Shown: one piece after another, positions 7,496-15,046 of the stretch
Numbering within the stretch: the stretch's first letter is position 1
Layout: each line of letters opens with the position of its first letter
NCBI GenBank assembly: GCA_026645575.1
Contig: JAPKMW010000025.1
Location: 1 to 64,000 of the forward strand
Length of the DNA: 64,000 nucleotides
DNA from: Caldilineaceae bacterium
GTDB taxonomy: Bacteria > Chloroflexota > Anaerolineae > Caldilineales > Caldilineaceae
Direction: 5' to 3'
The notes under the pieces: model-generated
The model's input: only the letters and a program-made list of their open reading frames with translations
The model's database searches: none
Told to the model about the DNA's origin: nothing
Position numbers and translations under genes: made by a program

Positions 7496-8776
7496 TTACA
7501 TGTCAAGCAAAATTGTCTGCAAATGTTCATTCAAAAAGCGACCGGCGGGGTCAACTTGGGCGCGTACGGTTTGGAAAGCAGACCAGGCGGGGTAGAGTGC
7601 CGCCAATTCACGGGCCGTATGGGTGTGGATCTTACCCCAGTGCGGGCGACCCTGGTGGTTGCGGAAGATGGCTTCCACATCGGCAAAGAAGGGTTGATAG
7701 GGCAACTCCGCGGCCTGGTGAACGGAGATCGTCACCGTGGCGCGCCCATAAGCCGGACTGAGGGGAATCTCATCCGCCGCCAGGGTGCGGTATTCGATGG
7801 GCCAGAGAACAGCCGGGTAGCGCCGTTGCATGAGGGTGCGAATTTCGCACAAGCAGTCAGGGCCATTGGCGGCGGGTACAGCAAACTCGGTCTCATTGAA
7901 TTTGAGATTGCGTTCAGAGGGGAAGATGCGATAGCTGCGGTCGATCCGCTCGTCATGGACATAGCGGGTCAGACGACCGGTGACAGTTGGTCGATATGGC
8001 GCTTCGAGGGTTTCCGCTGTTGTTGGGTTGAGCGTTTTCATGGCGCAAACATCTTCGCTCGGCACCCAGAAAAATTCAAAGTGGCGGTTGGCGGCGATCA
8101 ACGTATCCAATTGCGCCATGCACTCCTCGAAGCCGGCCACCCAGGTGCGTTCATGCAAGCGGTAGGCGGGTAGACAACGCAAGGTGATTTGGGTAATGAT
8201 GCCCAGCGCACCCAGCGACACCTGCGCGGCTTTGAAGAGTTCCGGCTCTTGTGTTGGTGAACAATCGACAAGCTCACCGGAAGCCAGTGCCAGCCGTAGC
8301 CCGACGACTTGCGTAGAAATGTTGCCCAGCGTGGGACCGGTGCCATGCGTGCCGGTGCTGACGGCGCCGGCCAGCGCTTGCCGGTCAATGTCGCCCATAT
8401 TCGCCATTGCCAGTCCCGCCGCCCAGAGTGGATCACCGACTTGGTGTAACTTTGTGCCAGCCCAGAAGGTCGCGTACCCCTCCCTGACCCTCCCCAGATT
8501 GGGGAGGGAATCGTCCACAGGTACGGCGCTCCCTCCCCCAATCTGGGGGAGGGATGGGGAGGGGGTCAACCCTTGCAAGCCATCTAATGAGACCAGGAGA
8601 GCGTTTGATGCACATAGCGGCGTAAACGAATGGCCTGTACCGGCGACGCGCACCGAGGTCTGTTCAACCGCTGCCTGTTTGATCAGCGCGACAACTTCCG
8701 CTTCGCTGGTGGGCATGGCAATTCGTTGCGGCGTACAGGTGACGCTGCCGGACCAGTTTGACCAGGTGTCTGTCAT
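7496..8776 (-). CDS. FAD-linked D-arabinono-/L-gulono-1,4-lactone oxidase-like enzyme with palindrome insert
   Basis: The N-terminal PCMH FAD-binding domain has VAGTGHSFTPL near residues 44-54; His49 is where aldonolactone oxidases attach FAD covalently. The C-terminal ALO domain carries the family hallmark HWGKIHTHT. Length 426 fits the family. Residues about 71-101 (from TPSPSLPQIGGG to NLGRVREG) do not fit it: they are the in-frame translation of a palindrome at 8476-8567 sitting in a loop between LDGLQGL and ATFWAGTKLHQ. The gene overlaps its downstream MBL neighbour by TAATG and the upstream membrane gene by 4 nt, so the four genes 6519-9495 look like one operon part. Confidence 0.85.
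   Translation of the reverse strand: MTDTWSNWSGSVTCTPQRIAMPTSEAEVVALIKQAAVEQTSVRVAGTGHSFTPLCASNALLVSLDGLQGLTPSPSLPQIGGGSAVPVDDSLPNLGRVREGYATFWAGTKLHQVGDPLWAAGLAMANMGDIDRQALAGAVSTGTHGTGPTLGNISTQVVGLRLALASGELVDCSPTQEPELFKAAQVSLGALGIITQITLRCLPAYRLHERTWVAGFEECMAQLDTLIAANRHFEFFWVPSEDVCAMKTLNPTTAETLEAPYRPTVTGRLTRYVHDERIDRSYRIFPSERNLKFNETEFAVPAANGPDCLCEIRTLMQRRYPAVLWPIEYRTLAADEIPLSPAYGRATVTISVHQAAELPYQPFFADVEAIFRNHQGRPHWGKIHTHTARELAALYPAWSAFQTVRAQVDPAGRFLNEHLQTILLDM
8476..8567. repeat. Palindromic element inside a coding sequence
   Basis: C-rich arms 8476-8509 and about 8530-8567 are reverse complements with only small indels (core CCCCAGATTGGGGAGGGA). It is in frame in the lactone oxidase gene and adds about 31 residues. 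Confidence 0.85.
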
Positions 8777-9495
8777 AACCGCCCCTCGTCCTGTAACACC
8801 TGCATGGCTGTCTCTTTACGCAGCAAAACAAAGCTCAACCAGCCATAGGCCAGCGCCAGAAAAAGAGCCAGCACCGGCTCCAGATCGAACAGGGTCAACG
8901 CCTTGCCAACGACCACGATGAGAATCAAGAGCGCCAGCAACCCATTATACCAGCCCAACCAGCGGTTAGGGTCAGCGCTTTGCACCAGCACCAGGCCAGT
9001 CAGCCCCAGCCAGATCCCCAGAAAGAGATCGGCGCTTAAGCGGAGCAGCAACCCCATCTCGCCAACAATTTCGCTCAGGAGCAGCAAGGTTGCCGGTTCC
9101 ACCGTGGCGGCGACATAGGCGCGGGCGATAATGGTGGTAATGCCGACATTGACCAGTGGACCAATCACCCCCAGCGTGATGCCGATTAACCCTGCCACCC
9201 CGCCGATGCGCGCCAGCACCAAGTTGCGCGACCTAAGCCAGTGATACACCGCCAGCGGCGCCGGCAAGAGGGCAATGATGGAAGACAAAAAGATCCAATA
9301 GATACCGTTGTAGGCGCTGGTATAGGTCGCCACCCACGGCAGCAGTTGGGCCGGCGTGTCTAACATCTCCTCGGTCAGCCCCAGGCTCGCCAGGAAAACG
9401 AAGACATAGAGCAAGGTCACGAGAAAGGCCGCGGCGGCAAAGAGGGCGCCCAACCCGCCCCAGCGCAACAGGGTGCGCGTCGGCTGCTTGTCCAT
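8773..9495 (-). CDS. Multi-pass membrane protein (DUF4386-like)
   Basis: A 240-residue protein with about six hydrophobic helices, including LGALFAAAAFLVTLLYVFVF, IYWIFLSSIIALLPAPLAVY, IGGVAGLIGITLGVIGPLV and YNGLLALLILIVVVG. The layout resembles the DUF4386 family of small integral membrane proteins of unknown function. The start at 9495 (MDKQPTRT) is chosen because GGGAGC lies upstream; an upstream frame to 9567 has no membrane-protein character. The stop overlaps the start of the lactone oxidase gene (ATGA), implying coupling. Confidence 0.65.
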   Translation of the reverse strand: MDKQPTRTLLRWGGLGALFAAAAFLVTLLYVFVFLASLGLTEEMLDTPAQLLPWVATYTSAYNGIYWIFLSSIIALLPAPLAVYHWLRSRNLVLARIGGVAGLIGITLGVIGPLVNVGITTIIARAYVAATVEPATLLLLSEIVGEMGLLLRLSADLFLGIWLGLTGLVLVQSADPNRWLGWYNGLLALLILIVVVGKALTLFDLEPVLALFLALAYGWLSFVLLRKETAMQVLQDEGRL

Positions 9496-9659
9496 AAGTA
9501 ATGCTCCCGGATCGGTTGTTGCAGAGCGGTGGCAAGGTGGCGCGCAGCAAAAACTAACGCTTAACAAAGCAACCGGTTCCGCTATAGTAGGAACGATTCA
9601 ATCGAAGAAACGGCGCCTCCGAGTGATGTAGTCATCCAGAAGGCGGCCTTACCGCCCAA

Positions 9660-9696
9660 ACTGTAACAACCAGTCTGGGCGGCTCTGTTTATTTTA
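9660..9696. repeat. Copy A of a shared hairpin element
   Basis: Positions 9660-9684 match 29836-29860 at 22 of 25 bases (ACTGTAACnnCCAGTCTGG core, then nCGGCT), and both continue into TTTATTnTAC. Here CCGCCCA (9652-9658) and TGGGCGG (9676-9682) make a stem. Both copies precede a small gene of the same family (9871 and 29999). Confidence 0.7.
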
Positions 9697-9797
9697 CCTT
9701 TTTTGCGGGACAGGTACAAGAAAACAGCCACCTGACGACAGCGTGTCGCGAGGGCAGGCCGTTTTTTGATTGGATGATGGCCGCAAGAGAGGAGGCT

Positions 9798-9845
9798 ATG
9801 GAATTACGAATCACGAATTACGAATTACGAGTTAGCAAGCATTGA
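9798..9845 (+). other. Possible 15-residue leader ORF made of AATTACGA repeats
   Basis: ATG 9798 follows GAGAGGAGG by 3 nt and opens a 15-codon frame (MELRITNYELRVSKH) that ends in TGA at 9843-9845. The DNA at 9801-9833 is a run of GAATTACGA-like words, the same words as in the palindrome within the AfsR-like gene. Whether it is translated is unknown; the repeat may simply have landed behind a ribosome binding site. Confidence 0.3.
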
Positions 9846-9870
9846 TGGCGAAGGAAAGGAGTGCCGGGAA

Positions 9871-10128
9871 ATGTATGAATGGGCAGAATTGATCGAGTTG
9901 TGGGAGCAGGAACAGGTGACGCTGGCGCCAGTGATCGGGTAGTTGTTAAAAGATGGCGAAGCCCAGCAGGCGCTCCTGACCACCTTGCAACGGCGGTTGG
10001 CGCAGTTGGAACAGACGGTACGCCACGGGCAGGAACGCCGCTCGCAGTCGATGACGGGAAGTCCGCGACTGCGCACCGGTAAACACGACAGCGGATGGCG
10101 GCGGGAACGGATATTCTCGCCGCCATAG
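9871..10128 (+). pseudogene. Small protein gene interrupted by an amber codon
   Basis: ATG 9871 (after GGAAAGGAG) reads MYEWAELIELWEQEQ up to IG, then TAG at 9940-9942, then continues in frame as LLKDGEAQQALLTTLQRRL to a TAG at 10126-10128, 85 codons in all. The frame on both sides of the amber matches the intact paralogue at 29999-30199 (shared LW, T, IG-LL and LRRLEQ/LAQLEQ positions). It is most simply a nonsense-mutated copy. TTG 9943 could restart the second half. Function unknown; the predicted fold is helical. Confidence 0.6.
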
Positions 10129-10140
10129 GTAAAAGGTAGT

Positions 10141-10288
10141 GTGCGTGGCACTGACCCAGACCGTTTCGTCTACACACCAATCGACTGGTCAGTGCCACGC
10201 ACGTGGATCTATCGCTTCGCCCCCGCGTGAGCGGCACTGACCAGTGGCCGACTGGATCGACAGCATGGTCTTGGTCAGTGCCACGCAC
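10141..10288. repeat. Double palindrome with four copies of one word
   Basis: GTGCGTGGCACTGACC at 10141-10156 pairs with its complement at 10187-10202; a third, shorter copy of the word (GGCACTGACCAG, 10232) pairs with a fourth complement at 10273-10288. The block lies in the 320-nt gap between the broken small gene and nadE; apart from the nadE promoter nothing else is visible there. Confidence 0.85.
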
Positions 10289-10383
10289 GCTACCTCGGGC
10301 GAAAAAGCGACGTGTGACGATTGGGCATCGACGTCAGATGCACGATGAAAGACAAAAAAGGCGACCAAGAAGGCGACAACAGA

Positions 10384-10412
10384 TTGCCATAACTGCCCAA
10401 ATCGAGTACACT
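10384..10412 (+). promoter_or_regulatory. Predicted nadE promoter
   Basis: TTGCCA (10384-10389), a 17-nt spacer, and TACACT (10407-10412). A strong AAGGAGG precedes the nadE ATG at 10452. Confidence 0.55.
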
Positions 10413-10451
10413 AGCAAGAAATTGTCATTTTAACACGAAGGAGGGGTATCG

Positions 10452-12509
10452 ATGACTCATCCGTTTTATTCAATCTATCATCATGGTTTTGTGCGGGTGG
10501 CCGTGGGTGTACCGTCAGTACGCGTCGCCAACCCGTTTTATAATGGCGAACGCACGTTGGCATTGGCGCAACGGGCGGCGGAACAAGGCGCCGCTGTGGC
10601 GCTTTTCCCGGAGCTGGGCATTTCAGCCTATACCAATGATGATCTCTTTCACCAGGAGACGTTGCTTACTGCGACAGTTGAGGCGCTGGCGCAACTGGTT
10701 GAAGCCAGCAAGGCATTAACGCCGATCTTGTTGGTGGGCGCGCCCTTGTCATTTGAAGGCAAGCTCTTTAACTGTGCGGTGGTCATTTATCGCGGTGCCG
10801 TGTTGGGGATTGTCCCCAAAAGTTATTTACCCAACTACCGGGAATTTTATGAAAAGCGCCAATTCACCGCAGCGCGCAACGCCGTCAGCAGCGAAGTAAC
10901 CTTTCTGGGCAAACCAACCCCGTTTGGGACCGATTTGATCTTCGATGCCGTCAATGTCCCCAACTTTGCCCTTCATGTCGAAATTTGCGAAGATGTCTGG
11001 ACGCCGATCCCGCCTAGCACCTACGCCGCGCTGGCTGGCGCCACCGTCTTAGCCAATCTCTCCGCCAGCAACATCACCGTGGGCAAGGCCGACTATCGCC
11101 GTGATCTCTGCGCTACGCAATCGGGCAAGTGCATTGCCGCCTATCTCTATTCCGCTGCCGGCCCAGGCGAATCAACGACCGATCTGGCCTGGGATGGTCA
11201 CGCCTTGATCTACGAGAACAATGAATTGCTGGCCGAAGCCGAGCGCTTTGCCCGTGACGAGCAGATCATCGCCGCCGACATTGACCTGGAACGGTTGACG
11301 CAAGAGCGGATGCGCATGACCAGTTTCAACGATGCGGTGAGCGATCACCGGGAACGGGTGCGTGCGATACGTCGTGTTCGTTTTGAATTTCAAACCCCAG
11401 AGAATGTAACAAATTTATTACGCAATGTTGAGCGCTTTCCCTACGTACCCAGTGATCCGCGCGTGCGGGACGAACGCTGTTTTGAAGCCTACAACATTCA
11501 GGTGCATGGCCTGATGAAACGGCTGGCAGCGACCGGCATTCAGAAGGTGGTCATCGGCGTTTCCGGCGGGTTGGACTCGACCCAAGCGCTGGTGGTGGCG
11601 GCGCGCACCATGGATCGCATGGGGCTGCCGCGCACGAACATTCTCGCCTACACCATGCCCGGCTTTGCCACCACCGACCGCACCAAGGGTAACGCTTGGC
11701 AGTTGATGACCACATTAGGGGTTAGCGCGCAGGAGATTGACATTCGTCCCTCGGCCCTGCAAATGTTGCGCGACATCGGTCACCCCTTTGCCGACGAAGA
11801 GCCGCTCTTTGACATCACCTTTGAGAATGTCCAGGCTGGTGAACGCACGTCGCACCTCTTCCGGCTGGCGAACTATCAGAACGCCATCGTCCTCGGCACG
11901 GGCGACCTGAGTGAGTTGGCGCTGGGATGGGCGACCTATGGCGTGGGCGACCAGATGTCGCACTACAATGTCAATGTTTCGGTGCCAAAGACTTTGATTC
12001 AATACCTGATCCGCTGGGTGATCGAAACCCGTCAGTTTAGCACCGAAACCAATGTTGTTCTTCAATCCATCTTGGACACCGAAATCTCCCCTGAACTGGT
12101 GCCGGATATGAGCGGCCAGGGCGAACAGCCGGCCCAAAGCACCCAGGCCAAAATCGGCCCCTACGAGTTGCAGGATTTCCACCTCTACTATATCACCCGC
12201 TTTGGCCTGCGCCCCAGCAAAGTCGCTTTTCTGGCCCATCACGCCTGGGGTGACAAGATGCGCGGCAACTGGTCCGATCTGCTACCGCCGGAAAAGCGCA
12301 ATGAGTATGACCTGCCCACCATCAAAAAGTGGCTGGCGACCTTTCTCTTCCGCTTTTTCCAGACCAGCCAATTCAAACGGTCGGCGCTGCCCAATGGCCC
12401 CAAAGTCGGCTCTGGCGGCTCCCTCTCGCCGCGTGGCGACTGGCGTGCGCCCAGCGATTCCGAAGCGACGATCTGGCTAGAGGAATTACGGCGCAACGTG
12501 CCGGAGTAA
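10452..12509 (+). CDS. nadE: Glutamine-dependent NAD+ synthase
   Basis: The enzyme amidates nicotinic acid adenine dinucleotide to NAD+, taking ammonia from glutamine. Residues 1-300 are a nitrilase-type amidase with the Glu-Lys-Cys triad visible as FPELGIS (E54), [14 protein letters not shown] and HVEICEDVW. The C-terminal ATP-pyrophosphatase domain has VSGGLDST near residue 370 and the ammonia/substrate motif [14 protein letters not shown]. At 685 residues it is full length for this bifunctional form. It is monocistronic with its own promoter and AAGGAGG site, followed by a palindrome. Confidence 0.95.
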   Translation: MTHPFYSIYHHGFVRVAVGVPSVRVANPFYNGERTLALAQRAAEQGAAVALFPELGISAYTNDDLFHQETLLTATVEALAQLVEASKALTPILLVGAPLSFEGKLFNCAVVIYRGAVLGIVPKSYLPNYREFYEKRQFTAARNAVSSEVTFLGKPTPFGTDLIFDAVNVPNFALHVEICEDVWTPIPPSTYAALAGATVLANLSASNITVGKADYRRDLCATQSGKCIAAYLYSAAGPGESTTDLAWDGHALIYENNELLAEAERFARDEQIIAADIDLERLTQERMRMTSFNDAVSDHRERVRAIRRVRFEFQTPENVTNLLRNVERFPYVPSDPRVRDERCFEAYNIQVHGLMKRLAATGIQKVVIGVSGGLDSTQALVVAARTMDRMGLPRTNILAYTMPGFATTDRTKGNAWQLMTTLGVSAQEIDIRPSALQMLRDIGHPFADEEPLFDITFENVQAGERTSHLFRLANYQNAIVLGTGDLSELALGWATYGVGDQMSHYNVNVSVPKTLIQYLIRWVIETRQFSTETNVVLQSILDTEISPELVPDMSGQGEQPAQSTQAKIGPYELQDFHLYYITRFGLRPSKVAFLAHHAWGDKMRGNWSDLLPPEKRNEYDLPTIKKWLATFLFRFFQTSQFKRSALPNGPKVGSGGSLSPRGDWRAPSDSEATIWLEELRRNVPE

Positions 12510-12516
12510 GATGAGT

Positions 12517-12602
12517 GTTGGTTGGCTGGTTGGTTGAGGCTTCGGCGTGAGCCGGTTGCCTCTCAGGCGCGAACGCTTGTCGAAATCAACCAGCCAACCA
12601 AC
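12517..12602. repeat. Intergenic palindrome of GGTTGGCTGGTT words
   Basis: Perfect 16-nt arms at 12517-12532 and 12587-12602 around a 54-nt loop. The loop holds GCCGGTTGCCTCTCAGGCGCG, close to GCCGGTCACCGGTTGCCTTTTAGGCGCG at window positions 14-40, and GCTTGTCGAAATCA, also present in the loop of the palindrome at 47150-47210. Confidence 0.85.
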
Positions 12603-12736
12603 CTTACGCCGGACAACGCTATGGCATGGAAGTCAAAAGCTTCGCCAACCGTCGCTAATACGAGAAATCACTTGGTCAAGTGGCGACCTATGCCCAACAG
12701 GTTGATTCACCGTTTGTCGCAACAGGGACACCCTGA
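12602..12736 (+). pseudogene. Remnant of an ATPase/nuclease-like C-terminus
   Basis: One frame reads GQRYGMEVKSFANRR, TAA (12656), YEKSLGQVATYAQQVD, then TGA (12734). The EVKSF...YEKSLGQVATYA pattern resembles the PD-(D/E)XK-like tail found at the C-terminus of some AAA-ATPase proteins. Two in-frame stops and no N-terminal part mark it as decayed. Family assignment is tentative. Confidence 0.4.
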
Positions 12737-12760
12737 GCTATCAACTGGAAAAAAGGCAAT

Positions 12761-12789
12761 TTTACATTCAACAGAAGATGATATATTAT
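12761..12789 (+). promoter_or_regulatory. Predicted promoter giving a leaderless mRNA
   Basis: TTTACA (12761-12766), 17-nt spacer, TATTAT (12784-12789). Only 7 nt separate the -10 box from ATG 12797, and no Shine-Dalgarno is present, so transcription would begin at or beside the start codon. Confidence 0.55.
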
Positions 12790-12796
12790 TCATCTG

Positions 12797-14050
12797 ATGA
12801 ATAATTTGCATTCACTACCAGAACAATATTACGAACGCTGGTTAACGCCGCTGCTCCAAACCGCTAGTAATGATCATCCTGTCGTGGTCGTCACTGGTGC
12901 GCGTCAGGTGGGGAAAAGCACGCTATTGCGAAATGCTACGCCTTTTCGGGATTGGCGTTACCATACCCTTGATAACTTTGACACCCTGCGCCAGGCCAAC
13001 AGCGAACCGCAGAGCCTGTGGGCCGGCGTCGATCAGGTTGTGCTGGATGAAGTGCAAAAAGCGCCGATGCTCCTGTCCGCCGTGAAGCAAGCGGTCGATC
13101 AACCGGGCAACAACCGCAAATTTGTCCTCTCCGGTTCGGCCAATCTGCTGCTGATGCAACAGATCAGCGAAAGTCTGGCTGGTCGCGCCATCTACTTTGT
13201 GTTGAACCCATTGACCTTAGGTGAAATTCATGGCCGGCCGCCAACTAATTTACTTGTTGATGCCTTGCATGGCCGCTGGCCGGCAGAAACCACACAAACG
13301 GAAGCTTTGCCAGAGATTGCACCGCTCCTTCTGCGTGGCTTTTTGCCGCGTCTCTGGACACTGGATCGCCCAGAAGCGTGGCTGCGCTGGTGGGATGGCT
13401 ATGTCGCCACCTATCTGGAGCGCGATCTACGGCAGGTTGCCCAAATTGAGGCCCTGGCCGATTTCCGGCGCATTATGGAATTACTCGCACTACGCTCCGG
13501 CCAACTGATCAACCAATCCGACCTGGGCCGCGACGCGCAGGTGTCACAGACGACGGTTCATCGCTATCTCAACTTGTTAGAAGCAACGCATCTTTTTGAG
13601 CGATTGCCGGCCTATACCGCTAGTCATGCCACCCGTTTATTAAAAGCGCCCAAAGCCTTCTGGCTTGATCCGGGGCTGGCAGTCTTTCTGGCTGGCTATT
13701 TTGACCCCGCCGCGCTGACGGCCAGTCGGGAATATGGCAGTTATTTTGAGACGCTGATCTTCTTACACCTGCGCACCCTGCTGGGTTTAATGACGCCACG
13801 CGCTCGTCTTTATTTCTGGCGCACACAAAACGGCAATGAAGTGGATTTTGTGGTGGAATATGGCCGCCGGGTGCTGGCGATTGAGGTAAAGATGACCACC
13901 GATCCCGGCTATCGCCATAGCGATGGCTTGCAAAAATTTCTACAAACACATTCAGCGGCGGTTGGCGGCCTGCTAATCCACTGCGGAACAATGACGAAAC
14001 GATTAACGGAAAATATTGTGGCTGTCCCCTGGACGGCACTCACAGGCTAG
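12797..14050 (+). CDS. AAA ATPase with DUF4143 domain
   Basis: A 417-residue ATPase of the AAA_14/DUF4143 type. Walker A is TGARQVGKSTL near residues 33-43, Walker B VVLDEVQKAP, and LSGSANLLLM with ESLAGR are the sensor and AAA_14 signatures. The C-terminal DUF4143 part contains a wHTH-like SDLGRDAQVSQTTVHRYLNLLEATH and a nuclease-like GNEVDFVVEYGRRVLAIEVK (E-x-K core). These proteins are very common in Chloroflexota; some are suspected toxin or defence components, but the role is not established. The following PhyH gene starts 9 nt after its stop. Confidence 0.85.
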   Translation: MNNLHSLPEQYYERWLTPLLQTASNDHPVVVVTGARQVGKSTLLRNATPFRDWRYHTLDNFDTLRQANSEPQSLWAGVDQVVLDEVQKAPMLLSAVKQAVDQPGNNRKFVLSGSANLLLMQQISESLAGRAIYFVLNPLTLGEIHGRPPTNLLVDALHGRWPAETTQTEALPEIAPLLLRGFLPRLWTLDRPEAWLRWWDGYVATYLERDLRQVAQIEALADFRRIMELLALRSGQLINQSDLGRDAQVSQTTVHRYLNLLEATHLFERLPAYTASHATRLLKAPKAFWLDPGLAVFLAGYFDPAALTASREYGSYFETLIFLHLRTLLGLMTPRARLYFWRTQNGNEVDFVVEYGRRVLAIEVKMTTDPGYRHSDGLQKFLQTHSAAVGGLLIHCGTMTKRLTENIVAVPWTALTG

Positions 14051-14059
14051 GACAAATCA

Positions 14060-14809
14060 ATGCAACTCACATACGCCCAAAAACAGGAATTTTACCAACA
14101 TGGCTATGTCAAAATCCCCGGTGTCATCCCACAGGTGATGATCGACGCTGCCGTGCGCGCCATCAACGCTTCGGTCGGCCAGGGCATCGACCCGGCGCAG
14201 GTGCCCATCTACCAAGCCCGCTCTTTCTGCCCCGAACTGCAACGGGAGGCGGTCATCACCGATCTGTTTAACAAAACGCCGGCGCTGCCGTTGGCCGAAT
14301 CGATGATCGGTGTGGGAAAAATTCAGCCGGTTGGGGCGGGGCAAATTGCTTTGCGCTTTCCAACGCTGCAAGATCCCCCTTCGCCACCGCGCCCGCATCT
14401 GGATGGTATGCACACGCCCACCAATGGCGTCCCCGCCGGCACGATTCGCAACTTCACCATGTTGCTGGGTGTGGCGCTCAGTGATGTGACCATGCCCTAT
14501 GCTGGCAACCTTACCGTCTGGCCGGGGACGCATCACATTTATGAACAATATTTTCGGGAAAAGGGGCCGGAAGCGCTGCTGCATGGCATGCCGTCGGTGG
14601 CGATCCCGGAGCCGGTGCAATTACTCGCCAATGCCGGCGATGTGATCATGGCCCATTATGAGCTGGCGCATGGCGTGGCGCAGAATGTGTCGCCCCACCC
14701 GCGCTTTGCCATCTACTTCCGGCTCTATCATGTCGATCATGACCAACACGGTCATGAAACAATGGCCGATATTTGGCGGGAGTGGGAAGGGATGAAGGGG
14801 ATCGTTTAG
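14060..14809 (+). CDS. Phytanoyl-CoA dioxygenase (PhyH) family protein
   Basis: An Fe(II)/2-oxoglutarate-dependent oxygenase of 249 residues. The facial triad is visible: HLDGMH provides His and Asp (residues about 113-115), and LAHGVAQNVS the distal His near 197; RFAIYFR supplies the Arg that binds 2-oxoglutarate. It opens with the family motif FYQHGYVKIPGVIP. Substrate unknown. It is separated by 9 nt from the AAA ATPase gene and has no ribosome binding site of its own, so it is probably co-transcribed. Confidence 0.85.
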   Translation: MQLTYAQKQEFYQHGYVKIPGVIPQVMIDAAVRAINASVGQGIDPAQVPIYQARSFCPELQREAVITDLFNKTPALPLAESMIGVGKIQPVGAGQIALRFPTLQDPPSPPRPHLDGMHTPTNGVPAGTIRNFTMLLGVALSDVTMPYAGNLTVWPGTHHIYEQYFREKGPEALLHGMPSVAIPEPVQLLANAGDVIMAHYELAHGVAQNVSPHPRFAIYFRLYHVDHDQHGHETMADIWREWEGMKGIV

Positions 14810-15005
14810 ATAGCGCACCTCTCCGACCCGACCCGCTATCCGGCCATTCTGGCGATTCTACGCCCGGACCAACTCGTCACTCAAGCATGATCCGGGGGCG
14901 GTGTACGTCGGTTATGTCATCTCCGGCATTCCCTTGCTGCTCATGTTCGCCTTCACCAGCCGCAGCTTGATCCGTAGGTTGACCTCCGGGGCGATTAAGA
15001 TGTAA
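14810..15005 (+). pseudogene. Frameshifted remnant of an ABC sugar permease
   Basis: Frame 1 from 14810 reads AHLSDPTRYPAILAILRPDQ; after a frame change near 14880-14890 a second frame reads DPGAVYVGYVISGIPLLLM and ends SLIRRLTSGAIKM then TAA (15003). Together they match the last 60-65 residues of MalG-type carbohydrate ABC permeases, whose C-terminus is the conserved LTSGAIK motif. The rest of the gene and its partners are gone. Confidence 0.65.
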
Positions 15006-15012
15006 TAGTTGA

Positions 15013-15040
15013 TTGGAGATCACCAAGAATATGGTATAAT
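15013..15040 (+). promoter_or_regulatory. Predicted mutL promoter, leaderless
   Basis: Consensus TATAAT at 15035-15040 with a weaker TTGGAG at 15013-15018 (16-nt spacer). ATG 15047 begins 6 nt after the -10 box and no Shine-Dalgarno precedes it, so the transcript should start at about the start codon. Confidence 0.55.
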
Positions 15041-15046
15041 TCTCCC

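Noticed and set aside
9818..10288. Minus-strand open frame of 156 codons between the membrane protein and nadE
   Set aside because: It runs antisense through the broken small gene and the palindrome block, with composition unlike a protein. It is an artefact of the palindromes.
12522..12797. Plus-strand open frame across the palindrome upstream of the AAA ATPase
   Set aside because: Its start is in the palindrome and the frame differs from the one that reads as a family fragment. The other frame (GMEVKSF...) is more protein-like but has two stops.
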